DNA of 64,000 nt, taken from positions 1,350,001-1,414,000 of the forward strand of contig NZ_CP157794.1 in assembly GCF_040111675.1 (NCBI RefSeq). Reading direction: 5' to 3'. Positions 48,574 to 56,839 of the stretch are shown here, piece after piece; the first letter of the stretch is position 1, and each line of letters opens with the position of its first letter. The position numbers and the translations under genes were made by a program. This DNA comes from Salinarimonas sp. GTDB taxonomy: Bacteria; Pseudomonadota; Alphaproteobacteria; Rhizobiales; Beijerinckiaceae. The notes beneath the pieces are model-generated. The model did not search any database, was not told the DNA's origin, and was given only the letters and a program-made list of their open reading frames with translations.

Positions 48574-49839
48574 GTGAAACTCCCGATCTCGACGACCCTC
48601 GCCGCACTCCTCCTCCTCGCGGGACCGCTCGCGCCCGGTCTCGTCGCCCCGGCCGCGGCGCAGGTCCGCGTCGCGGTGGCGGGCCCGCAATCCGGGCCGC
48701 TCGCCGTCTTCGGCGCGATGATGGGGGAGGGCGCCCGCCGCGCCGCTGAGGCGATCAACGCCCGCGGCGGGATCCGCGGCGAGCCCGTGGAGATCCTGGT
48801 GCGCGACGACGTCGGCGACCCGGCCCGCGCCCGCACCGTCGCGGGCGCGCTCGCGGCGGAGGAGGTCGCGGCGGTGATCGGGCATTTCACCGCCGGCCCC
48901 TCGCTCGAGGCCGCGCCGCTCTACGCCGAGGCGGGAATCGTGATGATCACGCCCGCCGTCTCCGAGCCGCGGCTCACGGAGGAGCCCGCCTGGAACGTGC
49001 TGCGCCTCGCCGCCGACGATTCGCGCCAGGGCGTCGTCGCCGCCCGCCACATCGCCGCGCGCGACCCGAATGCCCGCGTCGCCATCGTCCACGACAAGTC
49101 CGGCTTCGGGAAGGGCGTCGCCGACGACGTGCGCGCCACGCTGGACGAGGCCGGGATCGTCGACGTGTTCTACGGCGGCCTCGACACGGGCGAGCCGAAC
49201 TATCGCGGGCTCGCCGCCCGCATCGCGGCGGCGGAGCCGGACACCGTCTATTTCGGCGGGCTGGCGGCGGAGGCGGTGGTCCTGCTGCGGGACCTGCGCG
49301 CCGCGGGCTCCGACGCGACGCTGGTCGCGACCGACGCCATCGTCTCGCCGGGCTTCGCGGCGCTTCCATCCGAGATCGCCGGCGGCACGCTGATGACGGC
49401 CGTCGCGGCCAGCGCCGACATCCCGGCCGCCACCACCATCGCCGGCGCCATTCTCGCCGAGGCCGAGGCCGCGACCGCGGGGGAGGGGGCGGAGGGAGCA
49501 GACGGCGCAGACGGCGCAGGAGAAGGGGAGCCGGTCGCCCTCGCGGAGGCGCCGGCGAGCATCGTGCCGGTGCTCGCGCCCGAGGGCGTGATCGAGACGC
49601 TCCACCCCGTCGCGCTCAACGCCTACGCCGCGCTCGAGGCCTACGCCGCGGCGGCGAACGACGTCGGCCTCGACGGCCGCGCGGTCGCGGCGCGCCTGCG
49701 CGAGGCGCCGGTCGACACGGTGCTGGGACCGATCGTCTTCGACGAGGCCGGCGACGTCACGACCCCGCGGCTCGCGGTGCACGAATGGCGGGCGGGGCCG
49801 CTGGGCGGGCTGGATTATCTGGGGAACGTGGTGGAGTGA
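48574..49839 (+). CDS. Branched-chain amino acid ABC transporter substrate-binding protein
   Basis: A 421-residue periplasmic type I binding protein (LivK-like). The signal peptide is LPISTTLAALLLLAGPLAPGLVAPAAAQ. The mature part has VRVAVAGPQSGPLAVFGAMMGEGARRAAEAINARGGIRGEPVEILVRDD and AAVIGHFTAGPSLEAAPLY, with VYFGGLAAEAVVLLRDL later. A low-complexity insert (GEGAEGADGADGAGEGEP, about 308-325) breaks the C-terminal domain. The GTG at 48574 follows CAGGGGAACC. No permease or ATPase genes are adjacent. The ligand is not certain. Confidence 0.88.
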   Translation: MKLPISTTLAALLLLAGPLAPGLVAPAAAQVRVAVAGPQSGPLAVFGAMMGEGARRAAEAINARGGIRGEPVEILVRDDVGDPARARTVAGALAAEEVAAVIGHFTAGPSLEAAPLYAEAGIVMITPAVSEPRLTEEPAWNVLRLAADDSRQGVVAARHIAARDPNARVAIVHDKSGFGKGVADDVRATLDEAGIVDVFYGGLDTGEPNYRGLAARIAAAEPDTVYFGGLAAEAVVLLRDLRAAGSDATLVATDAIVSPGFAALPSEIAGGTLMTAVAASADIPAATTIAGAILAEAEAATAGEGAEGADGADGAGEGEPVALAEAPASIVPVLAPEGVIETLHPVALNAYAALEAYAAAANDVGLDGRAVAARLREAPVDTVLGPIVFDEAGDVTTPRLAVHEWRAGPLGGLDYLGNVVE

Positions 49840-49878
49840 GGGGAGGCTGTTGTCGGACAGCCGCGACCGGAAGCGGAG

Positions 49879-50066
49879 AGCGCCGACGGGCTCCCCTCTC
49901 CCTCGTGGAAAGGGGTTGGGGGTGAGGGGCGAGCAGACCTATCGGGACCTCGATGCAAAGTCTTCGGCCGGCTCGAGCTCATTCGGCGTCGGGCGGCGCG
50001 TCCTCACCGCCGAGACCGTTCTGTGCGCCCCTCACCCCCGGCCCCTCTCCACGGGGGAGAGGGGAG
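49879..50066. repeat. Palindromic repeat, family B, copy 2
   Basis: A ~188-bp copy of the element at 12162-12341. Left arm: CTCCCCTCTCCCTCGTGGAA and GGGGGTGAGGGGCG. Right arm: GCGCCCCTCACCCC and CCCCTCTCCACGGGGGAGAG. The centre is unrelated to copy 1. It lies between converging genes and ends just inside the intergenic border. Confidence 0.75.
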
Positions 50067-50074
50067 ATCCCCCC

Positions 50075-50497
50075 TCAGCACCGCGCCCACGACACCCGGT
50101 TCGGCCCGACCACCGTGTCGCGCGTGGTCTCGCCGGTGCGGCGGAGCGTGAGCTCGGTGGAGATGCGATCGCCGGTCTCGGCGTCGTGCTCGAAATAGAC
50201 GAGCTCGCCCATGGAGCGGAAGACGCGCGCCTCGAGCAGGCGCTCGCCGCCGGCGCGGGGGCCGGATTGGCGCACCAGGATGCGCTCGGGCTCGAAGCGG
50301 ATCTCCTCGCGCAGGCTCGCCGGGTCGGCGGCGAGGCACCAGTCGCCCTCGAGGAAGGCGATCTCCTCGCGCTCGACGGCGCAATGGCGCAGCGCCGAAT
50401 CGCATTCGCCGGCATGCTGCTGGAGCTGGAACCCGAGATAGGTCCCGAAGCCGCCGAGAAGGACGAGGATTCCGAGAGCGATGGCGAGCTTGCGCAT
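50075..50497 (-). CDS. Small membrane-anchored protein, unknown function
   Basis: A 140-residue protein with an N-terminal helix (LAIALGILVLLGGFGTYLGFQL) and a soluble part with five cysteines (ECDSALRHCAVE, GDWCLAADP and a terminal C). The order EGDWCLA followed by FEPERILVRQ and VYFEHDAETGDRI suggests a small beta fold. It starts 4 bp downstream of the carboxylase stop, so it may be cotranscribed. No family recognised. Confidence 0.75.
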   Translation of the reverse strand: MRKLAIALGILVLLGGFGTYLGFQLQQHAGECDSALRHCAVEREEIAFLEGDWCLAADPASLREEIRFEPERILVRQSGPRAGGERLLEARVFRSMGELVYFEHDAETGDRISTELTLRRTGETTRDTVVGPNRVSWARC

Positions 50498-50501
50498 GGG
50501 A

Positions 50502-52475
50502 TCAACCCTCCTCGGCCGGCTCGATGACGAGGATGCGCGCGCCCTCGGCGACCTGGTCGCCCGGCGCGGCGGCGATCTCGGAGACCGTGCCGGCGACCGG
50601 CGCCGTGAGCGGGTGCTCCATCTTCATCGCCTCGACCACGGCGAGGCGCTGGCCCTTCTCGACCGCATCGCCGGCCGCGACGAAGAGCGCGACGACCTTG
50701 CCGTGCATCGGCGCCTTGACGAGACCGCCGGCGTCGAGATGCTCGAGATCGACGCCCGAGGGGTCGAACAGGGCGATGCGGGTCTGGCGGCCCTCGTGGA
50801 GGACGAGCATCTCCTCGTCCGCCTCGATCAATGCGGCGTCGATGGCGCCCGTCGGCAGCGTCTCGCCGGGGATCTCCACGGCGGGGCCTTCCGCGTCCAG
50901 GGTGAGGAGGACGTCGAGCCGCTCCCCGTCGACGACGAGGGGCAGCGACGTGCGGCGCAGGCCGAGGAGCTGGAAGCCGTCCTCGGCGAACCACGGGCCT
51001 GCGGGGTCGGCGACGGCGGAGAGGGCCGCGTCGCGGTTGCGCACGATGTCGCGCTCGACGAGGGCGAGCGCGCCGGCGGCGGTCGCGGCGGCGTCGCGGC
51101 CCTGCGGGATCGCGCCGAGCGCCTCGAGGTTGGCGTCGATGAAGCCCGTGTCGAACGTCTCGGCCCGGAAGGCGGAGGCGTCGACGAGGCGCCTGAGGAA
51201 GGCGGCGTTGGTGCGCGGGCCCGCGACCACGGTCTCGCCCAGCGCCTGCGAGAGCGCGTCGAGCGCCTCGGCGCGGGTCTCGCCGCGGGCGATGATCTTG
51301 GCGATCATCGGATCGTAGAACGGCGTCACCTCGTCGCCCGCCTCGACGCCCGCGTCGATGCGCACGTCCGCGCCTTGCGGCAGCGCGAGCGCGAAGAGCC
51401 GGCCCGTGGAGGGCAGGAAGCCGCGCTCGGGATCCTCGGCGTAGAGCCGCGCCTCGACGGCGTGACCCACGAGCGGCACCTCCTCCTGGGAGAAGGGGAG
51501 GGGCTCGCCCGCGGCGACGCGGAACTGCAGCTCGACGAGGTCGAGCCCGGTGATCGCCTCGGTGACCGGGTGCTCCACCTGGAGACGGGTGTTCATCTCC
51601 ATGAAGTAGAAGCGGTCGGCGCGCAGGCCCTCGCGCCCGTCGGCGATGAACTCGACCGTGCCGGCGCCGACGTATCCCACGGCGCGGGCGGCCTCGACGG
51701 CGGCCTGGCCCATCGCGGCGCGCACCTCGGGCGTCATGCCGGGGGCGGGCGCCTCCTCGATCACCTTCTGGTGGCGACGCTGGAGAGAGCAGTCGCGCTC
51801 GTTCAGGTGGACCACGTTGCCGTGCGCGTCGGCGAAGACCTGGATCTCGACGTGGCGGGGCGCGAGCACGTATTTCTCGACGAGCACCCGCGGATCGCCG
51901 AAGGCGCCTTGCGCCTCGCGCTGGGCGGAGGCCAGCGCCGCGTCGAAATCGGCGGCCTTGTCGACACGGCGCATGCCCTTGCCGCCGCCGCCGGCGACGG
52001 CCTTGATCAGCACGGGATAGCCGATCTCGTAGGCCTTCTGGCGCAGGAAGTCGGGCTCTTGGCGATTGCCGTGATAGCCCGGCACGACGGGCACGCCCGC
52101 CTTCTGCGCCAGCGCCTTGGCGGCGTCCTTGAGGCCCATGGCCTCGATGGCGGCGGCCGGCGGGCCGACGAAGACGATCCCCGCATCCGCGCAGGCGCGG
52201 GCGAAGGCGGCGCGCTCGGAGAGGAAGCCGTAGCCCGGATGGATGCAGGCCGCGCCGGTGCGTTTCGCGACCTCGAGGATCGCCTCCATGCGCAGGTAGC
52301 TCTCCGCGGCCGGGGCCGGGCCGATCCGATGCGCCTCGTCTGCCATGCGCACGAACAGCGCGTCCGCGTCGACGTCCGAATGGACCGCGATCGTGCGCAT
52401 GCCGAGCCGGCGGGCCGTCCGGATGACGCGCACGGCGATCTCGCCGCGATTTGCGATGAGCACGGATGAGAGCAC
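50502..52475 (-). CDS. Biotin-dependent acyl-CoA carboxylase alpha subunit (methylcrotonyl-CoA type)
   Basis: A 657-residue protein with biotin carboxylase domain 1-445 (SVLIANRGEIAVRVIRTARRLG, KAVAGGGGKGMRRV ATP-grasp loop, FYFMEMNTRLQVEHPVTE) and a C-terminal biotin-carrier domain with the biotinylated lysine in VEAMKMEHPL near 617. Length and layout fit MccA (3-methylcrotonyl-CoA carboxylase) best; geranyl- or propionyl-CoA carboxylases are alternatives. The GTG start at 52475 has GAGGAGGT. The beta subunit gene is not in the window. Confidence 0.9.
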   Translation of the reverse strand: MLSSVLIANRGEIAVRVIRTARRLGMRTIAVHSDVDADALFVRMADEAHRIGPAPAAESYLRMEAILEVAKRTGAACIHPGYGFLSERAAFARACADAGIVFVGPPAAAIEAMGLKDAAKALAQKAGVPVVPGYHGNRQEPDFLRQKAYEIGYPVLIKAVAGGGGKGMRRVDKAADFDAALASAQREAQGAFGDPRVLVEKYVLAPRHVEIQVFADAHGNVVHLNERDCSLQRRHQKVIEEAPAPGMTPEVRAAMGQAAVEAARAVGYVGAGTVEFIADGREGLRADRFYFMEMNTRLQVEHPVTEAITGLDLVELQFRVAAGEPLPFSQEEVPLVGHAVEARLYAEDPERGFLPSTGRLFALALPQGADVRIDAGVEAGDEVTPFYDPMIAKIIARGETRAEALDALSQALGETVVAGPRTNAAFLRRLVDASAFRAETFDTGFIDANLEALGAIPQGRDAAATAAGALALVERDIVRNRDAALSAVADPAGPWFAEDGFQLLGLRRTSLPLVVDGERLDVLLTLDAEGPAVEIPGETLPTGAIDAALIEADEEMLVLHEGRQTRIALFDPSGVDLEHLDAGGLVKAPMHGKVVALFVAAGDAVEKGQRLAVVEAMKMEHPLTAPVAGTVSEIAAAPGDQVAEGARILVIEPAEEG

Positions 52476-52550
52476 GGGGGACCTCCTCGCGAGAACGGGG
52501 CTCCTTTGGAGAACGCCGCGCGCGCGAGGTCAAGGGGCTCGTTCGGCCGT

Positions 52551-53773
52551 CATCGCGGGCGTCGACCGGCGAGGCGGGACCCAGAACCGCCGGCGCGTCC
52601 CGAGCGGCGTATACGCCGCGTCCCTCCGCCGATCATGCAGCCATTTCGCGGCCGCCTTCGCTCAGGGTTCGCGATGCGACCTGAAGGTCGCAAGATAAAC
52701 GGCGGCGGTTCTGGGTCCCGGATTGGCTTCGCCGTCCGGGATGACGGGGAGGGTGTCATCCCGGGCGCCGAACGGCGACCCGGGACCCAGAACCGCCGTC
52801 GTCTCCCGAGCGGCGTATACGCCGCGTCCCTCCGCCATTCATGCAGCGGGTGTGGGGCCGCTTCCGCTCAGGGTTCGCGATGCGACCTGAAGGTCGCAAG
52901 ATAAACGGCGGCGGTTCTGGGTCCCGGATCGCCTTCGGCGTCCGGGATGACGGGGGAAGGGTGTCATCCCGGGCGCCGAACGGCGACCCGGGACCCAGAA
53001 CCGCCGGCGCGTCCCGAGCGGCGTATATGCCGCGTCCCTCCGCCATTCATGCAGCGGGTGTGGGGCCGCCTTCGCACAGGGCTCGCGATGCGACCTGAAG
53101 GTCGCAAGAGGGGCGTCGGCGGTTCTGGGGCCCGGATCGGCTTCGCCGTCCGGGATGACGGGGGAGGGTGTCATCGCGGGCGCCGAACGGCGACCCGGGA
53201 CCCAGAACCGCCGTCGTCTCCCGAGCGGCGTATCCGCCGCGTCCCTCCGCCATTCATGCAGCGGGTGTGGGGCCGCTTCCGCTCAGGGTTCGCGATGCGA
53301 CCTGAAGGTCGCAAGATAAACGGCGGCGGTTCTGGGTCCCGGATCGGCTTCGCCGTCCGGGATGACGGGGGAGGGTGTCATCCCGGGCGCCGAACGGCGA
53401 CCCGGGACCCAGAACCGCCGTCGTCTCCCGAGCGGCGTATACGCCGCGTCCCTCCGCCCCCGATGCAGCGGGTGTGGGGCCGCTTCCGCTCAAGGTTCGC
53501 GATGCGACCTGAAGGTCGCAAAACGAGCGTCGGCGGTTCTGGGTCCCGGATCGCCTTCGGCGTCCGGGATGACGGGGGAAGGGTGTCATCCCGGGCGCCG
53601 AACGGCGACCCGGGACCCAGAACCGCCGGCGCGTCCCGAGCGGCGTATATGCCGCGTCCCTCCGCCATTCATGCAGCGGGTGTGGGGCCGCCTTCGCACA
53701 GGGCTCGCGATGCGACCTGAAGGTCGCAAGAGGGGCGTCGGCGGTTCCGGGTCCCGGATCGGCTTCGCCGTCC
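52551..53773. repeat. Tandem array of six ~207-bp palindromic units
   Basis: Six units start at about 52551, 52757, 52965, 53172, 53379 and 53587 (spacing 206-208 bp); the last is cut short. Each unit has ends TCATCCCGG / CCGGGATGA, inner arms GGGACCCAGAACCGCC / GGCGGTTCTGGGTCCC, and a central hairpin GCGACCTGAAGGTCGC. Units 3 and 6 are near-identical (622 bp apart), as are 2 and 5 in their right halves, so a three-unit block was duplicated. Long open frames through the array are by-products of GC-rich repeats. The array fills the 1334-bp gap between the carboxylase gene and pepN. Confidence 0.93.
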
Positions 53774-53809
53774 ACACATGACAGGGGGTGCAGGGATGTG
53801 TCCCGGCGC

Positions 53810-56449
53810 TCACCCCAGCGTGCGCCCCACGATGTCGGAGACGTCGCGGGAGAGGTCGCTGCGCCCGGCGATCGCGCGCAGGGCCGCCTCGGCCGCGGCG
53901 CGGCGGCCGGGCTCCATGGTGCGCCAGGTGTTGAAGGCGGTGAGCAGACGCGCCGCGACCTGCGGGTTCGTCTTGTCGATCGCCGTCACCTTGTCGGCGA
54001 CGAAGGCGTAGCCCGCGCCGTCGGCCCGATGGAACTGGGTCGGGTTCGACAGGGCGAAGGCGCCGATGAGCGCGCCGACGCGGTTGGGGTTCGTCAGCGA
54101 GAAGGCGGGATCGCCCATCAGCCGCTCGACGCGCGCGAGCGTGCCGGCCTCGGGCATCGCCGCCTGGAGGGCGAACCACTTGTCGAGGACGAGCGGCTCG
54201 TCGGCGAAGCGGCTGCGGAAATCGCCGAGCATCTCCTCGCGCTTCGGCGTCTCCGGGGTCAGCGCGGCGACGCCGAGCGCCGCGAGGCGGTCCGTCATGT
54301 TGTCGGCGGCCTCGTACTGCCCGGCCGCGCGCTCGACGCCGGCAACCGGATCGGCGGCGGCGATCAGGTCGAGGGCGCCGTTGCGCAAGGCGCGGCGCCC
54401 GGCGCTCGCGGCGTCCGGGCTGTAGGGCCCGGGCGCGGCGAGGCGCGCGCGCAGGGTCTCGAGGCGCCCCGTCAGCGTGGCGCCGATCAGCGCCTTGAGG
54501 CGATCGCGGGCCGCGTGGATGGCGTCCGGGTCGACGTCGGCGCCGATATCCTGGGCGACGTCCGGCTCCCCGGGAAGCGCCAGGACGAGGGCGGCGAAGG
54601 CGGGGTCCGCCTCGCCCTCGGCGTCGAGGAAGACCGCGAGCGCCGCGGCATAGGCGCGGGCCGCCGGCTCCTCCAGCGCGCCCGTCGTGGCGGCGCGGGT
54701 GAGGATGCGGATCGCGACCGTCTGCGCCGCCTGCCAGCGATTGAACGGGTCTGTATCCGACCGCAGCAGCGTGAGCAGGTCCGCCTCGCCGAGGTCGCGC
54801 GAGACCCGCACCGGCGCGGAGAAGCCGCGCAGCACGCTCGGCACCGGCCGCACCGGCACGTTCTCGAGGGTGAGGCTGTCGGAAGCCTCGTCGAGCACGA
54901 AGACGCCGTCCGCCTGCAGCCGTGGCGAGGTCGCGGCGATCTCGCCGCCGTCCTCGCCGACGAGGCCGAGCCTGATCGGGATCACCGCGGGGCTCTTCGT
55001 CGGCTGGCCCGGCGTCGCCGGGATCGACTGGGCGAAGTCGAGCCGGTAGGTCCGCGCCTGCGCGTCGTAGTGGCCGGTGACCGCGAGGCGCGGCGTGCCG
55101 GCCTGTTCGTACCAGAGCATGAACTGCGAGAGGTCGCGCCCGCTCGCCTCGGCGAAGCAGGCGACGAAGTCCTCCACCGTCGCCGCCGTGCCGTCGCAGC
55201 GCGCGAAATACAGGTCCATGCCCCGGGCGAAGGCCTCCGCGCCGATCAGCGTCTGGAGCATGCGGATGACCTCGGCGCCCTTCTCGTAGACGGTCGCCGT
55301 GTAGAAGTTGTTGATCTCGCGATATTCGCTCGGCCGCACCGGGTGGGCGAGGGGACCCGAATCCTCCACGAACTGGCGCAGCCTGAGCGCGCGCACCTCC
55401 GAGATCCGGTGCACCGGCCGCGAGCGCATGTCGGAGGAGAATTCCTGGTCGCGGAAGACCGTGAGGCCCTCCTTCAGGCAGAGCTGGAACCAGTCCCGGC
55501 AGGTGATGCGGTTGCCGGTCCAGTTGTGGAAGTACTCGTGCGCGACGATGGCCTCGATATTGGCGTAGTCGGTGTCGGTGGCGGTCTCGGGGGAGGCGAG
55601 GACGTACTTGTCGTTGAAGATGTTCAGCCCCTTGTTCTCCATCGCCCCCATGTTGAAGTCCGACACGGCGACGATGTTGAACACCTCGAGATCGTATTCC
55701 CGGCCGAAGGCCTGCTCGTCCCAGCGCATCGAGCGCTCGAGCGCGTCGAGCGCGTAATCCGCGCGCCCCTCCTTGCCGGGCTCGACGTAGACGGCGAGAT
55801 CGACCGCGCGCCCGCTCATTGTGCTGAAGGGCCGGCCGACCTTGGCGAGGGCGCCGCCGACCAGCGCGAACAGGTAGGTGGGCTTCGGGAAGGGGTCGAC
55901 CCAGCGGGCGAAATGGCGCGACCCGTCGCCCACGGGCCCGCTCTCGACGAGATTGCCGTTGCCGAGCAGGACCGGCGCCTCCGCCACGTTCGCCTCGATG
56001 CGCGTCTCGTAGACGGAGAGCACGTCGGGCCGGTCGAGGAAGTAGGTGATCCGGCGGAAGCCCTCGGGCTCGCACTGGGTACAATAGACGCCGCGGGAGC
56101 GGTAGAGGCCCATCAGCTTGGTGTTGCCGGTGGGGTCGAGGCGCGTTTCGATCGTCAGCGAGAAGGGTCGGCGCGGCGGCGCGTGGATCACGAGCCCGTC
56201 CCGGTTGGCGGCATAGGCGTCGGGGGACAGCGGCGCGCCGTCCAGCGCGATGGAGACAAGCGTCAGGTCGTCGCCGTCGAGCGCGAGCGGCGCGTCCGGC
56301 AGCCCGGCCGGGTTCGGCTCGACCGTGAGCCGCGCGACGACACGGGTCGCGTGCGGGTCGAGGGCGATGTCGAGGGCGACTTCCGGGATGAGGAAATCGC
56401 TCGGGCGGTACTCGGAAAGCTTGACGGTCTGAGCGGTCTCGGTGCGCAT
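53810..56449 (-). CDS. pepN: Aminopeptidase N (M1 family zinc metallopeptidase)
   Basis: An 879-residue cytoplasmic enzyme that removes N-terminal residues from peptides. The substrate-binding motif GAMEN is near residue 270, and the zinc site HEYFHNWTGNRIT near 306 (HExxH with a distal Glu). It follows the E. coli PepN plan, with PVRPSEYREINNFYTATVYEKGAEVIRML and a C-terminal helical domain from about 550. The ATG at 56449 (MRTETAQ) is preferred over an upstream one that adds a basic extension. The 3' end borders the tandem array. Confidence 0.95.
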   Translation of the reverse strand: MRTETAQTVKLSEYRPSDFLIPEVALDIALDPHATRVVARLTVEPNPAGLPDAPLALDGDDLTLVSIALDGAPLSPDAYAANRDGLVIHAPPRRPFSLTIETRLDPTGNTKLMGLYRSRGVYCTQCEPEGFRRITYFLDRPDVLSVYETRIEANVAEAPVLLGNGNLVESGPVGDGSRHFARWVDPFPKPTYLFALVGGALAKVGRPFSTMSGRAVDLAVYVEPGKEGRADYALDALERSMRWDEQAFGREYDLEVFNIVAVSDFNMGAMENKGLNIFNDKYVLASPETATDTDYANIEAIVAHEYFHNWTGNRITCRDWFQLCLKEGLTVFRDQEFSSDMRSRPVHRISEVRALRLRQFVEDSGPLAHPVRPSEYREINNFYTATVYEKGAEVIRMLQTLIGAEAFARGMDLYFARCDGTAATVEDFVACFAEASGRDLSQFMLWYEQAGTPRLAVTGHYDAQARTYRLDFAQSIPATPGQPTKSPAVIPIRLGLVGEDGGEIAATSPRLQADGVFVLDEASDSLTLENVPVRPVPSVLRGFSAPVRVSRDLGEADLLTLLRSDTDPFNRWQAAQTVAIRILTRAATTGALEEPAARAYAAALAVFLDAEGEADPAFAALVLALPGEPDVAQDIGADVDPDAIHAARDRLKALIGATLTGRLETLRARLAAPGPYSPDAASAGRRALRNGALDLIAAADPVAGVERAAGQYEAADNMTDRLAALGVAALTPETPKREEMLGDFRSRFADEPLVLDKWFALQAAMPEAGTLARVERLMGDPAFSLTNPNRVGALIGAFALSNPTQFHRADGAGYAFVADKVTAIDKTNPQVAARLLTAFNTWRTMEPGRRAAAEAALRAIAGRSDLSRDVSDIVGRTLG

Positions 56450-56839
56450 CGGGGCCTCGCGTCTGATCCCCTTCGTTGTACGTCGTGGGGGGCGGTGCCG
56501 CAATGCGGCGGGCGTTCTGTGATGATTTGCACAGGATCATCACGTATTTCCGCACGAGATGCCGGTCTTCGGTCGACATCGCCGCCGGCCTGCCGCATCG
56601 CAAGCAGAAGCCGGACTCCTCGGTCGAGACGAGGGCCTGCAGTAGCATTCCGTTCAGCCCTGGGTGGACGTAAGGTAAGTTGATGCCACTTCAGCCTAAT
56701 ATACATAGTTATGCTCGTAAATTCAGATTTCATTATTAAACAAATGCGAAACTCTCGAAGTTCGGGCCGCTGTATCCTCGGTTCGGCAGCTCCACCCGCC
56801 CTGACCGGCGGGCCATTCCACGGCAAACGGGGGCTCCTC
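56450..56839. other. Divergent promoter region with an AT-rich island
   Basis: This 390-bp gap separates pepN from the chemotaxis receptor gene. Most is GC-rich, but about 56690-56755 is strongly AT-rich (TAATATACATAGTTATG, TTCATTATTAAACAAATG), unlike anything else in the window. It is a likely promoter or binding-protein site for the receptor gene. No protein-coding gene is evident. Confidence 0.55.

Noticed and set aside
52947..53720. Long open frames in several phases through the tandem array, suggesting a repeat-containing protein
   Set aside because: Frames exist on both strands and in several phases, the unit length of 206-208 bp is not always a multiple of three, and no ribosome-binding site or codon bias is seen. 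The palindromic structure explains the sequence better.
52551..53773. CRISPR array
   Set aside because: The units are about 207 bp and repeat throughout; there are no short repeats alternating with unique spacers and no cas genes.
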